Of a stretch of DNA of 6,871 bases, positions 1 through 6,287 are shown one piece after another. The first letter of the stretch is position 1. Each line of letters begins with the position of its first letter. The notes beneath the pieces are model-generated. The model saw nothing but the letters and a program-made list of their open reading frames with translations. It was not told where the DNA came from and ran no database searches. The translations under genes were made by a program, and so were the position numbers. Location: assembly GCA_003512175.1 (NCBI GenBank), contig DOSP01000047.1, positions 1 through 6,871 of the forward strand, given 5' to 3'. This stretch comes from Candidatus Kerfeldbacteria bacterium. Lineage in GTDB: Bacteria > Patescibacteriota > Patescibacteriia > UBA9570.

Positions 1-15
1 TGAATAGGAAGGGGT

Positions 16-32
16 CACTCACGAAGTGAGTG
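16..32 (-). terminator. Possible transcription-terminating hairpin after the exported-protein gene
   Basis: A perfect inverted repeat, CACTCAC / GTGAGTG with a 3-base spacer, lies 11 bases after the TAA stop of the exported-protein gene on the minus strand. Read in that direction it forms a 7-bp stem closed by a TTC loop. It is followed by ACCCCTTCCTATT, which is pyrimidine-rich but not a real T-tract. It could end the six-gene minus-strand transcript. The poor T-tract means it may instead be an mRNA 3'-end stabilising hairpin. What lies beyond the left edge is unknown. Confidence 0.4.
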
Positions 33-43
33 GGGGAAGGTGT

Positions 44-1531
44 TTAATCCACCTCAACCGTCAATTCATCACCGAGAATGGTATTCCGAGCTAACACCCG
101 TGTTTTTCCGGTACCATAACTCATCTTGCGGCCAACTTGAATGGTGAAGGTATCGCCACTGTCTAACTTTTGAGATGCCTTGTAGCGCAAAGTGATTGTA
201 TTGCCGTTTTTGGCGGTCTTCGTAAAAACCTTTTCGCCATCGACCCATAAGCTAAACACGTCACCCTTATTCACTTTTTTCTTCGGCACCTTCACTTTTA
301 AGACCGAACCTTCCGACAAATGTACATCGGTTTTCTGTTTTTTCTTAGCGGACACAAAATGCTCATCCGTTGGCGTGTAGGCAAAGTCATCACCCAACGT
401 CAGTACGAAGATTTTAGTTTCGTCATTATCATTTTGGCTAGAGAACAACATCACGCGATGACTTTCACCATCCACGGTGACGGTTCGACGTATCACATCC
501 ACCACTTCGGTGTTGTTTTCTGGGTTGGTGCCGCCTAAACCGGCGTCGATCAGTTCAACCACATTTTCATCTTCATCCATGGCGAGAATGTTGACGCCTT
601 CTGTTGCATTCGTTACAAAAATAATCAGGTATTGATTACCATCAAAACTCTGGCTTACGACCATCTTGTTGATAATTGAATTGTCGCTGTCCAGATCAAG
701 CACTTCTTCCCAGAGGTCTTCATCTTCATCTACATCATCGCGATCGTATTTGAACAATGTTGCGCCATCAAGAAAATCTTGGTTACCGACATAGACAGTA
801 TCATTGAAGCTTTCGATCGATGGTAAATTGGCATTGCCTGGCGCTAATTCAACGCCATCTTCCTCTAGATAGCTCTCACCAATGATGGTGTAACTCGTTC
901 CGTCAAAGGTGGCTACCTCACCGGTTGTGAAGGCTAACCACATCAGATCTTCAAATTCTGTAGCAATTTCTAGTGGAACACCGGCTGGCTGATTTGCTGT
1001 TGTGGTTGTATCTGTCCAACTAGCGCCATCCCAGACACTAAAACCGCCATCAAAGAAGTAATACAACTTACCATCATATTCAGCTACTACTGGATAACCC
1101 GCCCCATCAGCGTACTGATGCACCAACTCAGCGCTTTCTTGGCCCGTTAACTTGAAAATTGCTCCTCCGTCACCACATGCCATCGAAAAATACACTTCCT
1201 CTTCGAACACATGTATGCCATGGCGGCCCGGTTGCCGGCAGTCATAGGCATCGAGGGGGCTGGTTTCAGTCAACGTCCACACCGTACCATAGGCATCGGA
1301 TGTATACCATTCTGATTCTCCGGTTTGCGAGGTGGTTACCGCCACAAAGCCATCCTCACCGGGATAGTACATAATGATCGATTCGAAGTTATCTCCCGGT
1401 ATGCTGGCAGATTGGAGATTACCAACCTCATAGAGGGAACCGTAGACCGAAGCCGCTTGAGCTGAACGACCCAGCAAGGCAACCATGGCCATCAGAGTGG
1501 TTGCTGCAGCAAAAGAAAAGATACGTTGCAT
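44..1531 (-). CDS. Exported beta-propeller-like protein of unknown function
   Basis: This 495-residue protein belongs to no family I recognise. Residues 1-26 form a clear Sec signal peptide: an Arg at position 3, a hydrophobic stretch over about 5-20, and cleavage probably after AQA (26). From about 55 to 385 there are six or seven loosely repeated units of 40-60 residues. Each has a hydrophobic strand followed by a D-G turn and an aromatic, for example VWDGASW (166-172) and TFDGTSY (207-213), which suggests a beta-propeller. The middle is very acidic (a D/E-rich run near 262-282). A Lys-rich linker (SAKKKQK, 393-399) leads to a basic, beta-rich C-terminal domain to 495, possibly Ig-like. There are only two cysteines, C98 and C119. 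No LPxTG motif, lipobox or C-terminal TM segment is visible, so it is probably secreted or held on the surface non-covalently. The ATG at 1531 is followed directly by the signal peptide, which supports this start, although upstream bases (AAATAAAAACT) lack a Shine-Dalgarno. It follows the methyltransferase gene by 9 bases. The fold is inferred from pattern only. Confidence 0.8.
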   Translation of the reverse strand: MQRIFSFAAATTLMAMVALLGRSAQAASVYGSLYEVGNLQSASIPGDNFESIIMYYPGEDGFVAVTTSQTGESEWYTSDAYGTVWTLTETSPLDAYDCRQPGRHGIHVFEEEVYFSMACGDGGAIFKLTGQESAELVHQYADGAGYPVVAEYDGKLYYFFDGGFSVWDGASWTDTTTTANQPAGVPLEIATEFEDLMWLAFTTGEVATFDGTSYTIIGESYLEEDGVELAPGNANLPSIESFNDTVYVGNQDFLDGATLFKYDRDDVDEDEDLWEEVLDLDSDNSIINKMVVSQSFDGNQYLIIFVTNATEGVNILAMDEDENVVELIDAGLGGTNPENNTEVVDVIRRTVTVDGESHRVMLFSSQNDNDETKIFVLTLGDDFAYTPTDEHFVSAKKKQKTDVHLSEGSVLKVKVPKKKVNKGDVFSLWVDGEKVFTKTAKNGNTITLRYKASQKLDSGDTFTIQVGRKMSYGTGKTRVLARNTILGDELTVEVD

Positions 1532-1540
1532 AGTTTTTAT

Positions 1541-2632
1541 TTAATGATTGTACTGCGCTGAAGTATACAAGAAATAGATTTTTCTGACCACCTTCGCCGT
1601 ATGACGACCATAATAAATTGGTCGATGAAATGATTGCAAACCCACCTGCTGCATAGCCTGATCCAGTGGTAATTCTAATAACCGGTTGCCCATATTCCAG
1701 CAAGGTAACGCTATGACTAAGCGACCACCTGGCTTGAGTAGCTTAGCCAAAACCGGCAAGACCAGTCCGTAAAAATCTGTTAATTCGGCATGAATCTGTT
1801 CGAATCGTTTTGGTTGGACTGGACCAAGGTAACCCTCTGTCACAATACAGTCTATCGAGTGTTTGGGGAGATGCAATTTTAAAACATCCGAGCATATTAA
1901 TTTTGGCACAGGCAATTTGGCCCAGGTTAAATTGGCTGTAGTGTCATCAATACATTTTTGCGAAATGTCGCTACCAATGACGTTGCTGAACCCCAATGTT
2001 ATGGCTTCTTGGATAATAGTGCCAGATCCACAAAATGGATCCAGCAGGGAACCAGCACCGGCAATATTCACCATCATTCTGGCTACTTTAGGCGGCAGCA
2101 TCCCAGAAAACGCATCACGTTGCGGACGGCCAAAATCACGTCGGGAAAATTCTTTATAATCCTGCACAGCAGTGGTGCGACCGATGAGGGTTTTTTGTTG
2201 GGAGAGAACGACAATAAAATCGGTTTGATCACGCAACAGATGTTCCTTTTGTACAATCACCGAGGACAAGGTTGGTTCTTGGCTCACAACAAATCGTACC
2301 GATCGACCGCTGGCTTTCAATTGTTTTTTCCACTCCATACCGAGGTTGCGCAGTTTGTCAGATTGTTGTTTAACGGTGGCGGGAGTAGTTTGATCATCAC
2401 TAGTATAAACACTGAAGCCGAACACTAGTTTATGGTCGGACGGAACGGATTGTAAAATGGACAGACAATCATTGATATCGTTTCCGACCACATCAGCCAA
2501 TTTTACCGTGCCGCCCAACCTTCCCAAATCGGCAGGTTGGTTTAATTGTACAATCTGTCCACCATTCCATGGGACACCCAGTTCCAAAGCAGATAGTTCC
2601 GGTGTATTACCGAGAATCGCGAGTTGCGACAT
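1541..2632 (-). CDS. THUMP/Trm11-TrmG10-like RNA (guanine-N2) methyltransferase
   Basis: From the ATG at 2632 this is a 363-residue SAM-dependent methyltransferase of the Trm11/TrmG10 (UPF0020) group, which methylates the N2 of guanosines in tRNA. The N-terminal half (about 1-155) carries family marks: LAILGNTPELSALEL at the start and RLGGTVKLADVV (38-49), which I remember from CPR homologues, then a THUMP-like region. The hinge RRDFGRPQRDAFSGMLPPK (164-182) is a strong signature of this group. The Rossmann methyltransferase domain follows, with the SAM-binding motif LLDPFCGSGT (196-205) and acidic D222 after beta-2. Motif IV, usually (D/N)PPY, reads TEGYLGP (265-271), so target or catalysis may differ. 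The reading frame opens with a TTG at 2644, but the ATG four codons later fits the family N-terminus better; it overlaps the upstream epimerase by 26 bases. It lies in a sugar-gene operon yet is probably housekeeping. A DNA or rRNA substrate cannot be excluded. Confidence 0.85.
   Translation of the reverse strand: MSQLAILGNTPELSALELGVPWNGGQIVQLNQPADLGRLGGTVKLADVVGNDINDCLSILQSVPSDHKLVFGFSVYTSDDQTTPATVKQQSDKLRNLGMEWKKQLKASGRSVRFVVSQEPTLSSVIVQKEHLLRDQTDFIVVLSQQKTLIGRTTAVQDYKEFSRRDFGRPQRDAFSGMLPPKVARMMVNIAGAGSLLDPFCGSGTIIQEAITLGFSNVIGSDISQKCIDDTTANLTWAKLPVPKLICSDVLKLHLPKHSIDCIVTEGYLGPVQPKRFEQIHAELTDFYGLVLPVLAKLLKPGGRLVIALPCWNMGNRLLELPLDQAMQQVGLQSFHRPIYYGRHTAKVVRKIYFLYTSAQYNH
1562..1590 (-). promoter_or_regulatory. 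Possible internal promoter for the exported-protein gene
   Basis: Inside the 3' end of the methyltransferase gene, the minus strand reads TGGTCA (1590-1585), a 17-base spacer, and TATACT (1567-1562). These match the sigma-70 consensus at 4 of 6 and 5 of 6 positions. A start about 7 bases downstream would leave a leader of roughly 25 bases before the ATG at 1531, rich in A and T. It could give the exported protein its own expression. Such matches occur by chance, so this is a candidate only. Confidence 0.25.
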
Positions 2633-3557
2633 ACCAGCCGACAAATTTTCTTAAACCCGTTTCTAGCGATGTGGTTGGTTGATAGCCCAATAATCGTTGA
2701 GCTTTACTCACATCCGCTAATGTGTGATTTACATCACCACTTTGGGCAGGGAGTTGTTCAATGACTGCAGTTTTTCCGGTAGCCTGTTCGAGTGTAGAAA
2801 TGAATTCATTTAAAGTCACAGCCTTGGAATTTCCTAGATTAATAATTTCAAAATCGAATGGTTGTTGCACGGCAGCCACAATACCAGCGATAATGTCGGC
2901 AATATAGGTGTAATCTCGACTGGTTGAACCGTCACCAAATTTCTTGATGGGCTGCTGATGCAGGATTGCTTCCGTAAACAAATAGGGTGCCATATCGGGT
3001 CGACCGCGTTCACCATACACGGTAAAGAATCTTAAAATGGTCAGAGGTAAGTCGGTGCGAACATGATGTTCTTGCAAATACCGTTCGGCTTTCAGTTTGC
3101 TGATAGCGTATGGCGAAATAGGACTTAAATTTACTATCTCTTCAGTGAACGGTAGGCTTGCGGTATTTCCATAGACTGCGGAAGTTGAACCAAAGATGAA
3201 TTGCTCAATGCCATGTTGTGTGGCGATATCTACCAATTGGGCTGTGCCACCATAATTTACTGCTTCATACAATTGTGGTTGTTGAATTGATGGACGCACA
3301 CCAGCGCGGGCACCAAGATGAATCACTTTGTTGATCCGATGTTTTTGAAAAACAGTATGTAAGAGTGCTGCATCACAGATATTGCCTTGGTAGAACGGAT
3401 GCCGGGGTAATTGGGCTAAATTATAGTGTTTAAATTCGGGATTATAATAATCATTCAACTCATCGATGTTCACAACGGAATGACCAGCCTGGATTAATGA
3501 CTGAACTAGGTGTGATCCGATAAATCCGGCACCACCGGTGACTAAGATTTCTGCCAT
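2607..3557 (-). CDS. NAD-dependent sugar epimerase, UDP-glucuronate 4-epimerase-like
   Basis: From the ATG at 3557 this is a 316-residue extended short-chain dehydrogenase/reductase that probably interconverts UDP-glucuronate and UDP-galacturonate in the cytoplasm. The NAD-binding motif TGGAGFIGSH (7-16) has the full GxxGxxG pattern, and D32 at the end of beta-2 should bind the adenosine ribose. By alignment with E. coli GalE, T125 (in GSTSAVYG), Y150 and K154 (YxxxK) form the catalytic set. ARAGVRPSI (83-91) and RFFTVYGERGRPDMA are characteristic of the UDP-glucuronate 4-epimerase (GAE/LpsL) branch and set it apart from the other epimerase here. The length is slightly below the usual 330-350. 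The frame stays open upstream to an ATG at 3614, but the added residues (MGTDDDCCWNCRAG...) come before the Rossmann strand and overlap the small membrane gene deeply, so 3557 is preferred. It overlaps the 83-residue gene by 16 bases. UDP-glucose or UDP-GlcNAc remain possible substrates. Confidence 0.88.
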   Translation of the reverse strand: MAEILVTGGAGFIGSHLVQSLIQAGHSVVNIDELNDYYNPEFKHYNLAQLPRHPFYQGNICDAALLHTVFQKHRINKVIHLGARAGVRPSIQQPQLYEAVNYGGTAQLVDIATQHGIEQFIFGSTSAVYGNTASLPFTEEIVNLSPISPYAISKLKAERYLQEHHVRTDLPLTILRFFTVYGERGRPDMAPYLFTEAILHQQPIKKFGDGSTSRDYTYIADIIAGIVAAVQQPFDFEIINLGNSKAVTLNEFISTLEQATGKTAVIEQLPAQSGDVNHTLADVSKAQRLLGYQPTTSLETGLRKFVGWYVATRDSR

Positions 3558-3793
3558 AGACTTGCCAGCTTGGCCAGCCCTACAATTCCAACAGCAATCA
3601 TCATCAGTGCCCATGGTGCGAAAGCTCGTTCGGGTGCTAAGATTTGATCTTCATAATATGGGTCGCCGAGCAGAGTTGTGTCACCTTGTAACGCTAAATA
3701 ATAAGTGAGTCCGGCGGTGATCACCAGTAATACAATCACAATCGTCAAAGCGGTTTTAACGAAGGCTGAAGATGCGGTATTGGTCGTTTTCAT
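3542..3793 (-). CDS. Small two-TM membrane protein of unknown function
   Basis: This 83-residue protein has two predicted membrane helices, at about 14-34 (TALTIVIVLLVITAGLTYYL) and about 59-79 (APWALMMIAVGIVGLAKLAS). The loop between them is acidic (GDPYYEDQ and E55), and Lys residues flank both helices on the other side, so the positive-inside rule puts both ends in the cytoplasm and the loop outside. I recognise no family. Its ATG lies 38 bases inside the GT-C gene and its TAG overlaps the next epimerase by 16 bases, so it is embedded in the operon and probably translationally coupled. No Shine-Dalgarno is visible before the ATG (TTCCACAAATTT). Two clean helices with sensible topology, and the fact that it fills the only gap between two strong genes, argue that it is real. 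It might be a partner of the GT-C protein, but only the position supports this. Confidence 0.7.
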   Translation of the reverse strand: MKTTNTASSAFVKTALTIVIVLLVITAGLTYYLALQGDTTLLGDPYYEDQILAPERAFAPWALMMIAVGIVGLAKLASLWQKS

Positions 3794-5315
3794 AAATTTG
3801 TGGAAAATATTCCGGTTGAGCTTTTTGCCAAATGGTATCAGCCTGTGAACCTTTTGGCATAATCAGATAGGCTAAATTATATTTGAGTGCATACGGCTTG
3901 GCTTGGTCTGATTTTGGTTTGGCAATGATAGTATACAATGCTTGAATGCGCAAATATTCTGGATTAGTTGGATCTGCAAAAACACCTTGATACAAACCAC
4001 TCTTTGCCTTAAATGATTTTAAATTGCGATGATTCAAATTATACCACGGATACGATGTAATTGGGCCGTCATACCACACCGGCGCAAAGGTCAGTTCACG
4101 GTTCGAGACTGCCATTATTCCCACTAGAATGCCTTGGTCAGGTTGTCGGTTTAGCCAATGCACTGCCTCAATAAATTCGCTGTGTGGTTTAAAACGGTAG
4201 CTCCAACCTGTGATATCATCTTTGATATAGGTGACGGCATGCGATACCTGCGCACCCCATAGTAGTAGAAGAAAACCAAGCCAGAGTTCTTTTCGCCAAG
4301 GGATCAGCTGATGCAGCCGTTGCACACCAAAAGCCGCCAACAGCACTACACTAATCCAGATGTAGGCCACAAAACGATCCGGCATTAACACCCAACCAAA
4401 CCAGCTGAGATGGCCAAGCAGTAATGGCACAACCAGCCACCACATACATAACCAGAAGTGTGATCGCTGCTTAAACTGCCCAAAACATAAACCAATCATG
4501 GCTAAAACAGTGAGACCATAGCCCAAAAAAGCCGGATGATCGTAGATGGGATGATCGTATCCAGCATACTGACCTTGTTGAAATAGATTGATGGCAACGT
4601 TCACCACTGCTGGTTGAAGGTGGAGTGTCCAAATCGCCACTGCGGTGACACTGGCCAACAGGGTAGTACCAAGACGCCATTTCCAGTTTGGTAAATGTCC
4701 AAAAATAAACCAGACTGCACATGTTAAGGCCGCAATACCAAAACTGAGCAGGTGTGCATAGTTTAGTATAAGAGCGATTAACCCAACAATTACCCACCAC
4801 CAATAGCGTTTGGTAGCAGTTGCTTCTACTAATGCCAGCAACAGGAGACTGATGAGACAGTAACCAAATAAATTTTGTGGCGTCAAAATAAATGCTCGCA
4901 AAGCAATCGGGGTAAGGCTAGCCGCCAAACCAGCCACCGTGGCTACCAACACAGAACCACTCATGCGATATCCCACTACCCAGAGTGTGACAGCCGTGAT
5001 TGTTAAGATAATCACCAATAGCACTGGAATGACATGCACAGCAGCCAGTTGAGTGACCTGAATAATGGCTGCTAAGAAATACTGGAGGCCAGGATAGCTC
5101 TCTTTTGTCCAACAGATATTAAAATTGTAACCAAGGTTAGCTGTTTGACCATCACTAAACTGTCCAGTTTCGGCCAAGGTTTGGGCACCACAGGCCCAAC
5201 CACCAGCGTCAGGCGTGGTGAGATACCAATCATAAAAGAGATACGGCACAATACCCATGCCAACTGCCTGCAACACCGTGGCAGTGATTGATAAACGGAC
5301 TAACCATTTAGACAT
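3756..5315 (-). CDS. Polytopic GT-C-like membrane glycosyltransferase
   Basis: This 519-residue integral membrane protein has about 11-12 hydrophobic helices between residues 8 and 360, then a soluble C-terminal domain (about 362-519) that should face outside. The architecture fits the GT-C superfamily (PMT, ArnT, STT3/PglB), whose members transfer sugars from polyprenyl-phosphate carriers outside the cytoplasmic membrane. After TM1 (8-28) the first outer loop carries D29, D36 and E49, where GT-C enzymes place catalytic acids, and ends in YPGLQYFLAAI (74-84), which resembles the GT-C 'HPPL' region. TPQNLFGYCLISLLLLAL (145-162) and NYAHLLSFG (185-193) resemble the PENL and H-loop segments of archaeal and CPR relatives. 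The end, YENDQYRIFSL, is like the closing strand of GT-C outer domains. Loop cysteines C42 and C68 could pair. Its ATG overlaps the upstream epimerase stop by 8 bases and has no Shine-Dalgarno. The alternative is a membrane protein of polymer export. The specific substrate cannot be read. Confidence 0.78.
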   Translation of the reverse strand: MSKWLVRLSITATVLQAVGMGIVPYLFYDWYLTTPDAGGWACGAQTLAETGQFSDGQTANLGYNFNICWTKESYPGLQYFLAAIIQVTQLAAVHVIPVLLVIILTITAVTLWVVGYRMSGSVLVATVAGLAASLTPIALRAFILTPQNLFGYCLISLLLLALVEATATKRYWWWVIVGLIALILNYAHLLSFGIAALTCAVWFIFGHLPNWKWRLGTTLLASVTAVAIWTLHLQPAVVNVAINLFQQGQYAGYDHPIYDHPAFLGYGLTVLAMIGLCFGQFKQRSHFWLCMWWLVVPLLLGHLSWFGWVLMPDRFVAYIWISVVLLAAFGVQRLHQLIPWRKELWLGFLLLLWGAQVSHAVTYIKDDITGWSYRFKPHSEFIEAVHWLNRQPDQGILVGIMAVSNRELTFAPVWYDGPITSYPWYNLNHRNLKSFKAKSGLYQGVFADPTNPEYLRIQALYTIIAKPKSDQAKPYALKYNLAYLIMPKGSQADTIWQKAQPEYFPQIYENDQYRIFSLR

Positions 5316-6228
5316 AATGCATTTGGGCGACGTAGTCGGCCACGCCAGCAGGAAAGCTCCACTGCGATTTCCAACCTAATATTTTAGCAGCCAAATTAGG
5401 GCGCAAACAAGATCTCACCACTTCCCCAGAGCGAACGGGTTGATAGCGCACGTCTGGTGCCTGTGGAAAGAAATCATAAATGGTATCAAAGACCATTTGA
5501 TCAGAAATCTCCTTACCCCGTCCTAAATTAATAGTGGTACGATGACCGCGACGCAAGGCTAAGCGATTAGCTTGTACAATATCAGCCACATACATATAGT
5601 CGCGGGTTTTTGAACCATCACCAAAAATCGTTACCGGTAAACCATGTGCCAGTCGTTCACAGAAAATAGCCACCACGCCAGCTTCTCCATGTGGATCCTG
5701 GCGATAACCAAATACGTTTGGATAACGAAAGATCAGGTAATTGAATCCGTACATGCGGCTGTAATAGGTAATACATTCTTCAGCTAGTAACTTGGACAAC
5801 CCATACGGCGACACGGGTAGGGTTGGTTCGGCTTCAGTGGTGGGGAGATGTTTGGCATCACCATAAATGGCGCCGCCGGTAGAGGCAAAGATAAATTTTT
5901 TAATGCCAACCTCACCGCCCACCTGTAGTAGATTAATGGTACCTTGCACATTGACGGCCATGGTAGGCAGTGGATTGCGGATAGACACAATCACTTCGGC
6001 AATAGCGGCATGGTGGTTGATCACAGCTGGCTTTACTTTAGTGATAATCCGACGCATGGCTTTCAGATCGCAGATGTCCGCTCGATAAAAAACCGCTTTG
6101 CTATTGAGATTACGCTTGAAACCATGATGCAGGTTATCAATCACACTTACCCGATAACCAGCTTGGATGTACGCATCAACAATGTGAGAGGCAATAAAGC
6201 CTGCCCCCCCAGTCACTAGTATATTCAT
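5308..6228 (-). CDS. NAD-dependent sugar epimerase, GalE-like (UDP-glucose 4-epimerase type)
   Basis: This 306-residue extended SDR enzyme probably inverts C4 of a UDP-hexose (UDP-glucose or UDP-GlcNAc) with bound NAD. It starts directly with the Rossmann motif TGGAGFIASH (6-15), where the third glycine is alanine (A13), and D31 closes beta-2. S116/T117 in FASTGGAIYGD, with Y142 and K146 (SPYGLSK), form the catalytic set. The 'S-T-GGA-IYG' form is that of short, roughly 310-residue archaeal, Thermotoga and CPR GalE-like enzymes rather than E. coli GalE (338 residues). FGDGSKTRDYMYVADI (about 202-217) is the typical conserved segment before the sugar-binding C-terminal part. It is the first gene of the minus-strand operon, and its stop overlaps the GT-C start by 8 bases. 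The start at 6228 is firm, because the Rossmann strand begins at residue 2. AAGG stands only 2 bases before the ATG, too close for a normal ribosome binding site. A dTDP-glucose dehydratase is less likely because its DE catalytic pair is missing. Confidence 0.88.
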   Translation of the reverse strand: MNILVTGGAGFIASHIVDAYIQAGYRVSVIDNLHHGFKRNLNSKAVFYRADICDLKAMRRIITKVKPAVINHHAAIAEVIVSIRNPLPTMAVNVQGTINLLQVGGEVGIKKFIFASTGGAIYGDAKHLPTTEAEPTLPVSPYGLSKLLAEECITYYSRMYGFNYLIFRYPNVFGYRQDPHGEAGVVAIFCERLAHGLPVTIFGDGSKTRDYMYVADIVQANRLALRRGHRTTINLGRGKEISDQMVFDTIYDFFPQAPDVRYQPVRSGEVVRSCLRPNLAAKILGWKSQWSFPAGVADYVAQMHYV

Positions 6229-6287
6229 AGCCTTAAATTATCACACTTGCCTTTATACTTCAAATATGTAATAGTACAGGCCGTTTT
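6229..6287. promoter_or_regulatory. Divergent promoter region between the operon and the GT2 gene
   Basis: These 59 AT-rich bases are the only substantial non-coding stretch and separate two divergent genes, so both promoters should lie here. Toward the right, TATACT (6254-6259, 5 of 6) is the best -10 and would give a leader of about 21 bases with a weak AGG before the ATG at 6288. An alternative is TTGCCT (6247-6252), 17 bases, then AATAGT (6270-6275) preceded by TGT. Toward the left, TGTGATAAT gives an extended -10 (GATAAT at 6242-6237) that would start almost at the ATG, and TATAAA (6257-6252) is a second choice overlapping the rightward TATACT. None has a convincing -35 at ideal spacing. 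I see no operator palindrome or riboswitch. Confidence 0.4.

Noticed and set aside
1..43. TGA at position 1 as the stop of a plus-strand gene from the left
   Set aside because: A single stop triplet at the window edge is no evidence; nothing upstream can be seen.
192..1374. Open frames on the plus strand opposite the exported-protein gene (192-380, 320-538, 1159-1374)
   Set aside because: Short, low-complexity translations with no motifs, lying fully antisense to a gene with a clear signal peptide.
1428..1703. A 91-codon minus-strand frame across the junction of the methyltransferase and exported-protein genes
   Set aside because: It overlaps both well-supported genes in another frame and has no recognisable domain.
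1863..2428. Two plus-strand frames opposite the methyltransferase gene
   Set aside because: Antisense shadows of conserved SAM-binding and hinge motifs, with no membrane, domain or ribosome-binding evidence.
2633..2644. TTG start at 2644 for the methyltransferase
   Set aside because: It adds only MSAG before MSQLAILG; the ATG at 2632 matches the usual family start, and neither has a Shine-Dalgarno.
3558..3614. ATG at 3614 as the start of the UDP-glucuronate epimerase-like gene
   Set aside because: It would put a Cys-rich 19-residue leader before the Rossmann strand and overlap the two-TM gene by about 70 bases.
5867..6219. Plus-strand frames (5867-6088, 5944-6219) opposite the first epimerase
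   Set aside because: Fully antisense to a gene with all its catalytic motifs intact, and without features of their own.
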